DNA from: Deferribacteraceae bacterium UBA6799
Lineage (GTDB): Bacteria > Chrysiogenota > Deferribacteres > Deferribacterales > Geovibrionaceae
Direction of reading: 5' to 3'
Assembly (NCBI GenBank): GCA_002452335.1
Contig: DKFJ01000004.1
Span: 165,308-229,307, forward strand
Length of the DNA: 64,000 bases
Under the pieces are notes generated by a model. The model worked only from the letters and a program-made list of their open reading frames with translations, did no database searches and was not told the DNA's origin. Shown here piece after piece: positions 8,189 through 17,835 of this stretch. Both the position numbers and the translations under genes were made by a program. The stretch's first letter is position 1. The number at the start of each line of letters is the position of its first letter.

Positions 8189-9574
8189 ATGTCAGAGAAG
8201 ATGTGGTCAGGGCGTTTTAAGCTGCCTACAAACAAATTCGTTGAGGAGTTTAATGCCTCAATTCATTTTGATAAACGTTTTTATAAATACGATATAAAAG
8301 GTAGCATGGCTCACGCTAAAATGCTCGCCAAACAGGGCATAATCTCAGAAACCGACAGAGACGACATAGTAAAGGGGCTCACTCAGGTCCTTGCAGAGAT
8401 AGAGAGCGGAAATTTCGAGTTCGTCACCGGCGACGAGGATATCCACATGGCTGTGGAAAAGCGCCTGACCGCCATCATAGGCGACGCAGGAAAGCGCCTG
8501 CACACCGCCAGAAGCAGAAATGATCAGGTGGCTGTTGACTTCCGCATGTATCTCATGGCAGAGATAGAAGAGGTGATGGAGCTGGTGAACGAGTTCCTGA
8601 ACGTGCTGGTGACCAAGGCTGAAAAGCACTTTGATGTGCATATGCCCGGTTTCACACACCTTCAGACAGCTCAGCCCATACTCTTCGCCCAGTATATCAT
8701 GGCATATTTTCAGATGCTGAAACGTGACTATACCCGTTTCGCCGACTGTCTGGAGCGTATGGACTACTGTCCGCTGGGCTCCGGAGCTCTCGCCGGAACC
8801 ACATTTCCCATAGACAGACATTTTACCGCTAGCGAGCTGGGCTTTAAAGCACCCACTGAAAACACGCTGGATTCAGTGAGCGACCGTGACTTCGCCATAG
8901 AGTTTCTCTCCGCCTGCGCCATCTGCCAGATGCACCTGTCCAGATTTTCTGAAGAACTGATAATCTACTCCACATCGGAGTTCGCCTTCATAGAGCTGAC
9001 AGACGATTTCTGCACCGGCTCGTCCATCATGCCCCAGAAGAAGAATCCGGACATGCCTGAGCTCATCAGAGGCAAAACCGGCAGGGTATACGGAAGCCTG
9101 ATAAGCATGCTGACCACTATGAAGGGGCTTCCTCTGGCATATAACAAAGATATGCAGGAGGACAAAGAGCCTGTTTTCGACGCTGTGGACACCATCAAGG
9201 CATCGTTGAAAATTTTCGCACCCATGGTGGAAAAGATGGGGCTCCGCACAGAAAAAATGTTCAGTGCCGCAGGCGCCGGATATTCCACAGCAACAGACCT
9301 TGCGGATTATCTGGTGCGCAAGGGACTTCCTTTCAGGGAATCCCACCATGTTGTCGGATCCACCGTGGCATATGCCATAGAGAAGGGAATAGACATCAGC
9401 GAACTTTCTATAGATGAATTTAGACGTTTTTCTGATAAGATAGATGAAGACATATACGGATACATCACGGTGAAGGCTTCCGTTGCCAGCAGAAAGGCAT
9501 ATGGCGGCACAGCCTCTGAATCCGTTAAAATTCAGATAGAAAACGGGAAGAAATTTTTAAATGAGATTAATTAG
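8189..9574 (+). CDS. argH: Argininosuccinate lyase
   Basis: A 461-residue ArgH, which cleaves argininosuccinate to arginine and fumarate, the last step of arginine synthesis. Visible motifs: MWSGRF at the start, SRNDQVAVDFRMY, TFPIDR and the fumarase/aspartase superfamily signature GSSIMPQKKNPD. The frame is open further upstream, but the family start (MSEKMWSGRF) coincides with ATG 8189 preceded by aaggaga (8174-8180). The divergent FUSC gene lies 138 bp upstream. The last 14 bases overlap the next lipoprotein gene. Confidence 0.97.
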   Translation: MSEKMWSGRFKLPTNKFVEEFNASIHFDKRFYKYDIKGSMAHAKMLAKQGIISETDRDDIVKGLTQVLAEIESGNFEFVTGDEDIHMAVEKRLTAIIGDAGKRLHTARSRNDQVAVDFRMYLMAEIEEVMELVNEFLNVLVTKAEKHFDVHMPGFTHLQTAQPILFAQYIMAYFQMLKRDYTRFADCLERMDYCPLGSGALAGTTFPIDRHFTASELGFKAPTENTLDSVSDRDFAIEFLSACAICQMHLSRFSEELIIYSTSEFAFIELTDDFCTGSSIMPQKKNPDMPELIRGKTGRVYGSLISMLTTMKGLPLAYNKDMQEDKEPVFDAVDTIKASLKIFAPMVEKMGLRTEKMFSAAGAGYSTATDLADYLVRKGLPFRESHHVVGSTVAYAIEKGIDISELSIDEFRRFSDKIDEDIYGYITVKASVASRKAYGGTASESVKIQIENGKKFLNEIN

Positions 9575-10436
9575 CCTGCTTTTCCTCTCCGCGCTGATTC
9601 TGATATCCTGCGGAAAGAAGACTGACCCGATACCGAAATCCAAGCTCGCCGATCTGACACCTCCGGCTGCGATATCCTATAAGGTGACGGATGAAGGCAT
9701 ACTCATAGAAAATCAGGAGAACGAAAACCTGATCATAGAGAAGGGGATACCTGAGGGTGACGAGTGCACTTTCTTTAACAGGGTGACTATGATAGGTCCT
9801 AAGGCGACATATCTGGACACAGAGGTTGAGCCGGATCATAAATATTTTTACCGTCTGATGAAAAAAACTGTCAAATACGGGCTGGTTTCAGCGCCCTATG
9901 TTTTTTCTCTGACATTTGAAAGGCCTCTGAAAATAGCGAAGGCCGACTATCTGAAGACTCCCACAGGATATAACGTTTTCATAGAGACAGATGATATCTT
10001 TATGCGTTTTGACGTATACTCCGGCGGAAAGAGCATAGCCCAGACCGGCGGAAAGATGACGGATATTTTACAGTCCGATGTTGTTGATAATCAGATAACC
10101 CTCGTTCTGACAGATTATTACGGCAACAAAGGCACTCTGTATCCCATACAGATACCTGTGGAAAAAAAGCTGAATCTGCCCCAGGATGTGGCTGTGATCT
10201 CTGTGCTGAATTTCGGCAATATGAGACGCATCGCCTGGTCGCATTCAGAGAACGCAGACAGCTATATCATCGAGGTGTGCGAGGGTGTTTCATGTGAAAC
10301 ATTTAATACTGTTAATAATTCTCTCGTGTATCAGAAACCCATAGGCACCTGTATCACAGTAACGGCAACCGCTGTGAACACTGACGGCAGCTCAAAACCT
10401 GCCACATACAAATATTGCAGACCGATAGAGGAATAA
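9561..10436 (+). CDS. Predicted lipoprotein, unknown function
   Basis: A 291-residue protein with a lipoprotein signal peptide: MRLISLLFLSALILISCGKK, lipobox LISC with the modified Cys at about residue 17. The mature part is rich in Tyr and beta-strand patterns (KYFYRLMKKT, YGLVSAPYVFSL), reminiscent of fibronectin type III-like modules, but I cannot assign a family. It overlaps argH by 14 bases, and its stop overlaps the der start (TAATG), so the three genes are probably cotranscribed. A one-mismatch parS site lies in the coding sequence at 10286-10301. Confidence 0.85.
   Translation: MRLISLLFLSALILISCGKKTDPIPKSKLADLTPPAAISYKVTDEGILIENQENENLIIEKGIPEGDECTFFNRVTMIGPKATYLDTEVEPDHKYFYRLMKKTVKYGLVSAPYVFSLTFERPLKIAKADYLKTPTGYNVFIETDDIFMRFDVYSGGKSIAQTGGKMTDILQSDVVDNQITLVLTDYYGNKGTLYPIQIPVEKKLNLPQDVAVISVLNFGNMRRIAWSHSENADSYIIEVCEGVSCETFNTVNNSLVYQKPIGTCITVTATAVNTDGSSKPATYKYCRPIEE
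10286..10301. promoter_or_regulatory. parS-like site (15 of 16) inside a lipoprotein gene
   Basis: TGTTTCATGTGAAACA differs from the consensus ParB site TGTTTCACGTGAAACA at one position (C to T at position 8). It lies within the coding sequence, as parS sites often do. See also 24995 and 36558. Confidence 0.65.
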
Positions 10437-11776
10437 TGTTTACTATAGGAATCATAGGAAGACCAAACGTAGGAAAGTCCACCCTGTTCAACAGGCTGGC
10501 GGGAAAAAAGATAGCCATCGTGGACGATATGCCTGGTGTTACCCGTGACAGAATAGAATATGTCACCGACTGGGCTGGACACAGGTTCGCCATCGTGGAC
10601 ACTGCCGGATTCGACCTGAAGGAAGAACTGCTGAAAAAAGAGATGCAGAACCAGTTCAGACACACTCTGAACGAGGCTGACTTTTTCATACTGATGACAG
10701 ACGGCACGGAGGGAGTGCACCCTCTGGACGAGATAGTTATTGATCTGCTCCGCCAGACAGGCAAACCCTATCAGCTGGTGGTGAACAAGATAGACAACGA
10801 CAGCAAAGAGAACCTGATGTACGATTTCTACCGTATGGGTGTGGACAGCATCATCAGCATAAGCGCCTCTCACGGGCGTAATGTGGACGCCCTGCTGGAC
10901 GAAATAGTGACGCATATACCCGAAGACCATGACAAAACCGACCCCTATGAGGGAAGGATAAAGCTGATAGTGACAGGTCGCCCCAACGTGGGCAAATCCA
11001 GCATGATAAACAAATGGCTGGGACAGGACAGGCTGATAGTAACACCCATCCCCGGAACAACCAGAGACGCCGTGGATACCTTCTTCGAATATCAGGACAC
11101 TAAATATGTGCTGATAGATACAGCGGGAATACGCAAGAAGAAGATAATGTTCAAGGACAAGATCGAGAAATACGGATATCACCGCTGGGAAGACGCTGTG
11201 GAGAGGGCGGACATAGCAGTGTGTGTCATAGACAGCGACGAGGGGCTCACAGAGAGAGACGTGAAAGTTATCGCCGACAACTGGGAAGCGGGCAGACCCG
11301 TTATCCTCGTTGCCAACAAGTGGGACCTGATAGAGAACAAAGATGAAAAAGCGAAGGAATTCTATAAGGATATAGACTATAAACTTCAGTTCCTGAACAA
11401 TCCTTCCATCATCTATACGTCTACTATAACCGGCAAAAACATCTTTAAAGTGTTCGATGCCGCCAAGGCTCTTTATGACGAATACAGCAAACGCATCCCA
11501 ACCCATCAGCTTCAGGCTATTCTGGAAGAGGCTGTCATGCGCCACCAGCCGCCTGTTGTGGGCAACAGAAGGGTTAAATTCTACTTCATAACACAGGTAA
11601 GCACACGTCCGCCGGAGTTCGTTATTTTCGTTAACTATCCGGACGGAGTTCACTTCTCATATCAGAGATTCATAGTGAACATCATCAGATCACATTATAA
11701 ATTCGACGGTGTGCCGATCAGGATACACTTCAGAAAAAGAGGGGAGTCGAACAACACTCCCATAGCGGAATATTAA
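10436..11776 (+). CDS. der: Ribosome biogenesis GTPase Der (EngA)
   Basis: A 446-residue GTPase with two tandem G domains, each with its own Walker A (GRPNVGKSTLFN near the N-terminus and GRPNVGKSSMIN near residue 185), G3 motifs (DTAGF, DTAGI), G4 motifs (NKID, NKWD) and a C-terminal KH-like domain. It is required for 50S subunit maturation. The ATG at 10436 is translationally coupled to the upstream lipoprotein stop (TAATG) with gagga just before; the in-frame TTG further upstream is not needed. Confidence 0.97.
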   Translation: MFTIGIIGRPNVGKSTLFNRLAGKKIAIVDDMPGVTRDRIEYVTDWAGHRFAIVDTAGFDLKEELLKKEMQNQFRHTLNEADFFILMTDGTEGVHPLDEIVIDLLRQTGKPYQLVVNKIDNDSKENLMYDFYRMGVDSIISISASHGRNVDALLDEIVTHIPEDHDKTDPYEGRIKLIVTGRPNVGKSSMINKWLGQDRLIVTPIPGTTRDAVDTFFEYQDTKYVLIDTAGIRKKKIMFKDKIEKYGYHRWEDAVERADIAVCVIDSDEGLTERDVKVIADNWEAGRPVILVANKWDLIENKDEKAKEFYKDIDYKLQFLNNPSIIYTSTITGKNIFKVFDAAKALYDEYSKRIPTHQLQAILEEAVMRHQPPVVGNRRVKFYFITQVSTRPPEFVIFVNYPDGVHFSYQRFIVNIIRSHYKFDGVPIRIHFRKRGESNNTPIAEY

Positions 11777-11780
11777 AAAA

Positions 11781-11805
11781 GGGGGCTTATGCCCCCTTTG
11801 CTTTT
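11781..11805. terminator. Bidirectional terminator between der and a convergent lipoprotein gene
   Basis: GGGGGC (11781-11786), TTAT loop, GCCCCC (11791-11796), followed by tttgctttt on the plus strand. Six A residues precede the stem, so it also has a T run on the minus strand. It serves both convergent genes. Confidence 0.88.
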
Positions 11806-11806
11806 G

Positions 11807-12625
11807 TTAGAAATAGAGTCCCAGATTCATGAAAAAATACAGAAACTCTGTACCATACTCAGCCCCTCCCTCGTATTCCAGATAATATACCGAGTTGGGA
11901 GTGCCGCCGTATGTGGACGCTGAGTCTATGCGAACCAGCCGGCTTCCTTCATAGACATATGACTTATACTCGTCTTTCAAATTGTCGCCGTTATCATCTA
12001 TGATAACGTCAGTGATCTTTCCTTCTGCGTCATATGAAAAATCCGCCAGATAATCCACAGCCGGAACAGAGAGATAATCCTCGTTCAGCTCATAGTGATA
12101 GGGCTTGCCTGGCTGAAAGTATGTGAACAGCGAATAGTCGTCATTGGTAGAGTCGAAATCGTTGTCTATATAAGCAGAGGTGATATCGCCGTTAGCGTCT
12201 GTGGTATAGTATTCCGCATAGTCCACACTGGCGTTGCTGGTGGTATCTGTCATCAGTGATACAGGCGCGTTGTTGGCGTCATATGCATACACAGATGTCA
12301 TGGTCACATTACTGCTGCTGGTTCTGGTAACGGTGGTGATATTCTTCGCTCCATCCCGAAAAAAGTAATAGGTATAGTCCACAGCCCCCAGAGCGCAGTC
12401 TGCGCCGCTGATGAGAGGCAGAGTGGAACAGTCCTGCACAACGATGGACGACATGTATGACGCGCTGTCGTATCCGACCGTATACATAGTATCCGCTGTT
12501 CCGTTTGCGTTTGAGTCGACTATCAATCTTTTCAGTCTGGATGAGCCGTCTCCCCCGTCGCCTCCGCCGCATCCGGCAGCCAGCAGAGACGCCGCCACCG
12601 TCATCATCAATAATAGTTTCTTCAT
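11807..12625 (-). CDS. Predicted lipoprotein with repeated acidic beta motifs
   Basis: A 272-residue lipoprotein: MKKLLLMMTVAASLLAAGC, lipobox LAAGC, then a Gly/Asp linker. The mature protein has recurring short units of the type D-x-N-x-D/N with Tyr (DSNANGTADTMYTVGYD, DANNAPVSLMTDTTSNASVDYAEYYTTDANGD), which look like degenerate calcium-binding or YD/RHS-type strand repeats. The ATG at 12625 has AAGGAG seven bases upstream and gives a clean signal peptide; the ATG six codons earlier does not. Probably at the cell surface; role unknown. Confidence 0.8.
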   Translation of the reverse strand: MKKLLLMMTVAASLLAAGCGGGDGGDGSSRLKRLIVDSNANGTADTMYTVGYDSASYMSSIVVQDCSTLPLISGADCALGAVDYTYYFFRDGAKNITTVTRTSSSNVTMTSVYAYDANNAPVSLMTDTTSNASVDYAEYYTTDANGDITSAYIDNDFDSTNDDYSLFTYFQPGKPYHYELNEDYLSVPAVDYLADFSYDAEGKITDVIIDDNGDNLKDEYKSYVYEGSRLVRIDSASTYGGTPNSVYYLEYEGGAEYGTEFLYFFMNLGLYF

Positions 12626-12803
12626 TGTTAACTCCTTGCCCATATTTTTTCTTTATTTTTAATTATAACATGAACTAATCACATTTTATTCATTTTTAGG
12701 CTGTTTTGACCGATTTCTTATAAATTACACTGGCAATCTGCGTGCAGTTGTAATATAAGTCTTTTCTTATATACCCGTTTTTGCGTCGCAACAAAAAGGG
12801 TCA

Positions 12804-12820
12804 CGGAGGCGGTGCCTCCG
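12804..12820 (+). other. GC-rich hairpin in the aminotransferase leader
   Basis: CGGAGGC (12804-12810), GGT loop, GCCTCCG (12814-12820), 13 bases before the ribosome site (aaggtg). No T tract follows, so it is not a standard terminator. The remainder of the 217 bp between the lipoprotein gene and this gene is AT-rich and shows no other clear element. Confidence 0.45.
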
Positions 12821-12842
12821 AATAATTTTCTGAAGGTGTTAC

Positions 12843-14153
12843 ATGCGTTATGATTTGGCTAAAAGCGGTAACGGTCTGACCTACGAAATCCGCAATATTG
12901 TCAACGTGGCTAAGGTGCTGGAACAGCACGGAGTTGAGATCTGCTATGAAAACATAGGCGATCCCGTGGCGAAAGGAGAGATCATCCCCGACTGGATGAA
13001 AGATACCATCGCCGACATTGTTAAGAACAACAATCTCTCTTTTGCCTATTGCCCCACAAAAGGCGACTACGATGTGCGCGAGTTTCTCGCAGCCCGTACA
13101 AACGCCCGTGGCGGTGCGCAGATCACAAAAGACGACATTATCTTTTTCAACGGACTTGGCGACGCAATAGCACGAGCGTATAGCTCAATCAGGGTAGACG
13201 CGAGGGTTATGCTGCCCGAGCCGACCTACTCAACACACCTTCTGGCGGAAGTTCTCCATGCGTCCTTCCCCCCCAACACATACAGAATGAACCCTTACAA
13301 CAACTGGGCTCCCGATCTCAATGAGCTCGAGAGAAAGGTTGAAAGCCATAAATCCATCGTGGGAATACTCGTTATAAACCCCGACAACCCCACAGGATAC
13401 GTTCACACTGAAGACGACCTGAGAAGGATCGTTAAAATGGCTAAGGATCATGATCTTATGCTGGTTTTCGACGAGATATACCTTAACATGGTATATAACG
13501 GCAAGAAGACCATCGCTCTCAGCGACATAATCGGCGACGTACCCGGCATATCCATGAAGGGCATTTCAAAGGAATTCCCCTGGCCCGGCGCCAGATGCGG
13601 ATGGATGGAAGTTTATAACGCTAATAAAGATGAGGCTTTCAACAGATTTGTGAACGCCGTGCTCAACCAGAAGATGTCAGAGGTGTGCTCCACAACTCTG
13701 CCTCAGATGAGCATTCCCCACATCATGAACCATCCGGAATACAACAACTATCTTAATGAAAGACTCAAGCATTATGAGAAACTTTCAAACATAGCCTACA
13801 GCATTCTGAAGAACTGCCCCTATGTGGTGGTTAACCGCTCCAACGGCGCTTTCTATATGTCCGTTGTTTTCAACGAGGCTGTTCTTAACAGAAACCAGAA
13901 ACTTAACATTAAGCTGAAAGAGGCCAGAGAGCTGGTGGAAAAAATCACCGAGGACAGAATTGAGCACGACAAGCGTTTTGTTTACTATCTGCTTGGCGCC
14001 ACAGGCATATGCGTTGTGCCGCTCACATCTTTCTTCACATCTCTGCCCGGATTCAGAATGACTCTTCTGGAGAAGAATGTTGAGAAATTTGAACAGACGG
14101 TCAAGACCATAGCGGAAAAGATCGTGGAATATGTAGAATCAGGCAACTGCTGA
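12843..14153 (+). CDS. PLP-dependent class I/II aminotransferase
   Basis: A 436-residue fold-type I aminotransferase. It shows NPDNPTG near residue 180 (substrate/PLP loop), DEIYLNMVY (the Asp that contacts the pyridine nitrogen), and the PLP lysine in SMKGISKEFPWPGARCGW, with an Arg pair for carboxylate binding. The family includes alanine and aspartate aminotransferases; I cannot fix the amino donor. An aaggtg site precedes the ATG. It is a single gene between two terminators. Confidence 0.9.
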   Translation: MRYDLAKSGNGLTYEIRNIVNVAKVLEQHGVEICYENIGDPVAKGEIIPDWMKDTIADIVKNNNLSFAYCPTKGDYDVREFLAARTNARGGAQITKDDIIFFNGLGDAIARAYSSIRVDARVMLPEPTYSTHLLAEVLHASFPPNTYRMNPYNNWAPDLNELERKVESHKSIVGILVINPDNPTGYVHTEDDLRRIVKMAKDHDLMLVFDEIYLNMVYNGKKTIALSDIIGDVPGISMKGISKEFPWPGARCGWMEVYNANKDEAFNRFVNAVLNQKMSEVCSTTLPQMSIPHIMNHPEYNNYLNERLKHYEKLSNIAYSILKNCPYVVVNRSNGAFYMSVVFNEAVLNRNQKLNIKLKEARELVEKITEDRIEHDKRFVYYLLGATGICVVPLTSFFTSLPGFRMTLLEKNVEKFEQTVKTIAEKIVEYVESGNC

Positions 14154-14163
14154 TAAAAGAGAA

Positions 14164-14186
14164 GGGGGCTTAAAGCCCCCTTTTTT
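14164..14186 (+). terminator. Terminator after the aminotransferase gene
   Basis: GGGGGC (14164-14169), TTAAA loop, GCCCCC (14175-14180), T6 (14181-14186). The T tract touches the stop codon of the convergent diguanylate cyclase gene. Confidence 0.9.
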
Positions 14187-15471
14187 ATGATGTTTTAACT
14201 CTGTTTCTTCCTTCTGCCTTAGCCCGGAAAAGCGCTTCGTCAGCGGAACGTATCATATCATCGGCGCTCATGCCCTCTCTGTGCCCCGAAATACCGAAAC
14301 TGCATGTGATGTGTCCGGCGTGTCCGAATTCGTGGCTCTCAACGGCGCTTCTCAGCTTTTCAGCCAGTTTATACGCTCCCTCGGTATCCACCTCCGGAGT
14401 GATTATAATGAATTCCTCGCCTCCGTATCTGGCGAAGATATCTGTGGTTCTGATGTTTTTGGATACCAGCGCTGCCAGCTCTTTCAGCACGGCATCGCCC
14501 ACTATCCTTCCGAAATTGTCATTTACATGTCTGAATACGTCTATGTCAAACATGATAACGCTGTACTGTCCGCCGTATCTGACGCTGCGGTCGTTCTCTC
14601 TGGTTATTTCATCGTGCATCTTGGTCTTATTATAAATCTCAGTCAGCGGGTCTTTCATGGCGAACTGATGAAAATATTCTTTCTGTCTTTCTATTACGCT
14701 GATGTCCACAAAGCTGACTATGTATCCATCCTCATCCTTTATCCTGATCACGCCTGCTATGAACGTCTTAGCGTCGCTCTTCAGCACACCCGGGCACATG
14801 ATGGTCACCATGCTTTCGTATCCGTCAGCGTCTTTAACAGAGGTCAGCCAGCCGCCGAACGTCATAATACGTTCTTTTTTGCCGTTTTCCGCTATTTTTA
14901 CTTCCGGAGCGTGCGACATCCTGATGTTCGCCTCTTCCACTCCGCTGTAGCCCAGCAAGTCCAGCAGGGCGGTGTTCATGTATGATATTCCGGAGGAGTC
15001 TCCGGCCAGATAAAGCTCTTTTGAATTATTAAGCACTTTTTCGATCAGCTTGGAACTGCGGCTCAGCTTTCTCCTGTCTTCCAGAGACTCTGCCATTCTG
15101 CACAGGTTCTGTTTCAGAAGACGCAGATTGACAGGCTTGGTCATATAGGAATCCACTCTGGCGTCTATGGAGTCCATGAGCATATTTATCTCTTTATAGC
15201 CTGTGACTATCATCACCGGGGTTTCAGGATATTTTTCTTTTATTATTTTTGTCAGTTCGATTCCGTTCATGAAAGGCAGGCATATGTCTGTAATGATTAT
15301 ATCAGGGTAAACCATTCCGCAGACATCCAGAGCGTTTTCGGCAGTTGACGCAAATATAATATTGTCAAATAATCCGTCAAAAGAAAATTTGACTGCTTCT
15401 ACAATATCTTCGTCATACTCTACATATAGCAGAGTCATCTTCTTCAGAATATCTGTATTAGCACCCGCCAT
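14185..15471 (-). CDS. Response regulator with PAS and GGDEF domains (diguanylate cyclase)
   Basis: A 428-residue protein. Residues about 10-130 form a receiver domain (YVEYDEDI acidic pair, phospho-Asp in IIITDICLPFMNG, Lys in MTKPVN). A PAS-like region follows (about 145-260), then a GGDEF domain (about 265-428) with an intact active site YGGEEFII, so it should make cyclic di-GMP. The start at 15471 has GAGGTG just upstream; the longer frame from 15504 does not. The neighbour upstream on the same strand is a hybrid histidine kinase, a likely phosphodonor. Confidence 0.9.
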   Translation of the reverse strand: MAGANTDILKKMTLLYVEYDEDIVEAVKFSFDGLFDNIIFASTAENALDVCGMVYPDIIITDICLPFMNGIELTKIIKEKYPETPVMIVTGYKEINMLMDSIDARVDSYMTKPVNLRLLKQNLCRMAESLEDRRKLSRSSKLIEKVLNNSKELYLAGDSSGISYMNTALLDLLGYSGVEEANIRMSHAPEVKIAENGKKERIMTFGGWLTSVKDADGYESMVTIMCPGVLKSDAKTFIAGVIRIKDEDGYIVSFVDISVIERQKEYFHQFAMKDPLTEIYNKTKMHDEITRENDRSVRYGGQYSVIMFDIDVFRHVNDNFGRIVGDAVLKELAALVSKNIRTTDIFARYGGEEFIIITPEVDTEGAYKLAEKLRSAVESHEFGHAGHITCSFGISGHREGMSADDMIRSADEALFRAKAEGRNRVKTS

Positions 15472-15533
15472 AGTCACCTCTGGGTATAAACTTAAGATTA
15501 CCACCCGATCTATACATTATCAACTGAGAATTC

Positions 15534-17783
15534 TTAGCTGTTACTAGACAGAAGCTGTTCTATCCTTTTTATAAGCTCTTTAACCAGCAGGGGCTTCAGA
15601 AGCACTATGTGATCTTTTTCGTCAAAGTTGTTTCTCTTGTGAGTCTCTCCCACATAACCTGTGGTGAATATTATCTTCAGGTCAGGGTCAGAAGCGCTGA
15701 GCTTAGCGTACATCTCTATGCCGTCCATAACAGGCATCACGATATCGCTGATGATGAGATCTATGTGCTCTTTCGACTCTGAATATTTCTCCAGAGCTTC
15801 TTTTCCGTTTATCGCCTCGACAACCTTATAGCCGTATGCGTCCAGAGCGTTCACCAGACTCTCTCTGACCATCTTTTCGTCTTCCACCAGCAGGATTGTG
15901 GCGCTTTTAGATGTTTTCACTTCCGCTTCGTCCTGAGCGCACTCTGGTTTTTTCTCTGTTATAGGGAGCTTGATTATAAACTCTGTACCCACGCCCAGTT
16001 CGCTAGTGCACTCTATCATGCCCTTATGTCTGGTGATGATATCGCTGACGATATAGAGCCCCAGCCCTGTTCCTTTGCCTTCCTCTTTCGTTGTGTAGAA
16101 AGGCTCGAATATCTTTTTGATCTTCTTTTCGTCTATGCCGCTGCCGTTGTCTTTCACACTGATCACGCCGTATTCCCTGAATCCTCCGGCCGGGTCGCTT
16201 ATCATTATCTTGTCAGTGGATATGGTGAGCACGCCGTTTCTGTCCACGGCGTCTCTGGCGTTGGTAGCGAGATTTATTATCACCTGTTCCAGCTGAACAG
16301 GATCGCCTATTATGTTCACATCCTCTTCAGAGAGGTTAAGTTTAATCTCCAGCTTGCTTCCGATGACCATAGCCAGAAATCCGCTGACTGTGTTGACCAG
16401 CGTATTAAGACTGATGACCCGTTCTGCCTGCATCTGTTTTCTGGAAAATGTCAGCAGATTCTGCGTGAGACTTTTTGCCCGGATGGTGAGCTCTACTATT
16501 TTTTCCACATAGGTGTAAAAGCTGCTCTCCGCATCCATCTTTCTTTTCATTATAGAAGCGAAACCGCCTATGGCTGTGAGCATATTGGTGAAATCATGCG
16601 CTATGCCGCTTGTCAGCTCGCCCACGGTCTCCATCTTCTGAGCATGCATCAGCTGACTCTTGATCCTGATGCGCTCGCTGATGTCCTCTTCCACTATGAT
16701 GATGTTGGCAAGCTCTCCCGTCTCATCGAAAATAGGGGAGACAGAGCCCAGAACGGTGTATGTTTCATTGTCACGGGCAATCTTGTGATATTCGCCCACC
16801 CAGCTTTTTCCTTCCGAACAGCTTTTCAGCGCTCCGGAGAATTCAGCGCTTTTTCCTTTTCCATCCACAGTTGTCTGCACATTGGCGCCTATCAGCTCTT
16901 TTCGGCTTCTGCCTGACAGTCTGCACTGAGCCTCGTTCACATAGACGATGTTGTATTCGTTATCAGTGATGGTGACGGCGGACGCAGACGCCTCTATGGC
17001 CTTGTTCATAACAACGGCATGCTGTTTGGCTGTCTCTTTTTCTGTTATATCGTGCAGGATAACCAGTACGGCTCTTTTTCCTTCCGTCTCAGCCGTCTGA
17101 AAAACAGCCTCCGCCGGATAAACAGTGTTGTCTCTGCGCATCATCTTTGTATAAAAAGTTTTTCTGGGGGAGGGGCTGCCGCCGGCTATGGAGCTGATAG
17201 GCAGAACGTCTTTTGTGATGTCGTTCATGCTCATGTCTTTCAGCTCTAATATGCTGTATTTCAGGTTTTTAGCCGCTTTAGCGTTAGCGAATTTGATTTT
17301 GAAACTGTCGCCTTCCAGTATGTATATCTCATCCTCTGCCGAGTTGATAATATTCAGCAGCTCCTTGATCTCCTGCCTGGCTTTCTGTCCCGCGATAACT
17401 TCCTTATAAGCTCGGATCTCCCTGTTCATGACAGGTATCAGGCGCTTTATGTTGTCTGTGGTGATATAGTCACAGGCTCCGGAATCTATATATTCAGCGG
17501 CCTCGTCCTGTTTTTCTTTAACGGTGATAATGATGAAAGGCAGTTCCCTGTCTATTGATTTTGATATGGATATAGCCTGGCTGACTATCACACTGCCCAT
17601 ATTTCCATCGCTAAGGGTCAGAATACATTTTCCTGATAGAAGTTTTTCTGAATATTCACTGAGACTGCCGGCGGTAATGATCTCCATGCGGATGTCATTA
17701 TCACATAGATATGTGCGGATGCACTCGTTCAGCGAGCTGTCAGATGTTAAAAAAAGAATGTAGTTTTTGTCTTCAGGGTTCAT
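15534..17783 (-). CDS. Hybrid sensor histidine kinase (REC-PAS-PAS-HK-REC)
   Basis: A 749-residue protein. N-terminal receiver-like domain (about 8-125) with the Asp position present (TLSDGNMG) but the usual Lys replaced by Thr (DYITTDN). Two PAS domains (about 145-260 and 265-375), then a dimerisation helix with H-box GELTSGIAHDFTNMLTAIGGF, an ATPase domain with N box NLATNARDAV and G boxes DNGSGID and GKGTGLGLYIV, and a C-terminal receiver (DLIISDIVMPVMDG, LLKPL). There are no membrane segments, so it is cytoplasmic. Likely partners are the GGDEF response regulator 60 bp downstream and other regulators. Confidence 0.92.
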   Translation of the reverse strand: MNPEDKNYILFLTSDSSLNECIRTYLCDNDIRMEIITAGSLSEYSEKLLSGKCILTLSDGNMGSVIVSQAISISKSIDRELPFIIITVKEKQDEAAEYIDSGACDYITTDNIKRLIPVMNREIRAYKEVIAGQKARQEIKELLNIINSAEDEIYILEGDSFKIKFANAKAAKNLKYSILELKDMSMNDITKDVLPISSIAGGSPSPRKTFYTKMMRRDNTVYPAEAVFQTAETEGKRAVLVILHDITEKETAKQHAVVMNKAIEASASAVTITDNEYNIVYVNEAQCRLSGRSRKELIGANVQTTVDGKGKSAEFSGALKSCSEGKSWVGEYHKIARDNETYTVLGSVSPIFDETGELANIIIVEEDISERIRIKSQLMHAQKMETVGELTSGIAHDFTNMLTAIGGFASIMKRKMDAESSFYTYVEKIVELTIRAKSLTQNLLTFSRKQMQAERVISLNTLVNTVSGFLAMVIGSKLEIKLNLSEEDVNIIGDPVQLEQVIINLATNARDAVDRNGVLTISTDKIMISDPAGGFREYGVISVKDNGSGIDEKKIKKIFEPFYTTKEEGKGTGLGLYIVSDIITRHKGMIECTSELGVGTEFIIKLPITEKKPECAQDEAEVKTSKSATILLVEDEKMVRESLVNALDAYGYKVVEAINGKEALEKYSESKEHIDLIISDIVMPVMDGIEMYAKLSASDPDLKIIFTTGYVGETHKRNNFDEKDHIVLLKPLLVKELIKRIEQLLSSNS

Positions 17784-17835
17784 CTAATATTTAACCCCGA
17801 TATCTGATTTATTTCAACTGAATCACAGATTTAAT

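Noticed and set aside
10331..11653. 440-codon minus-strand open frame opposite der
   Set aside because: It lies wholly antisense to the clear Der coding sequence, has no recognisable motif and reflects codon bias of the real gene.
16026..16916. 296-codon plus-strand frame within the hybrid kinase
   Set aside because: Antisense to the ATPase and PAS regions, no features of its own.
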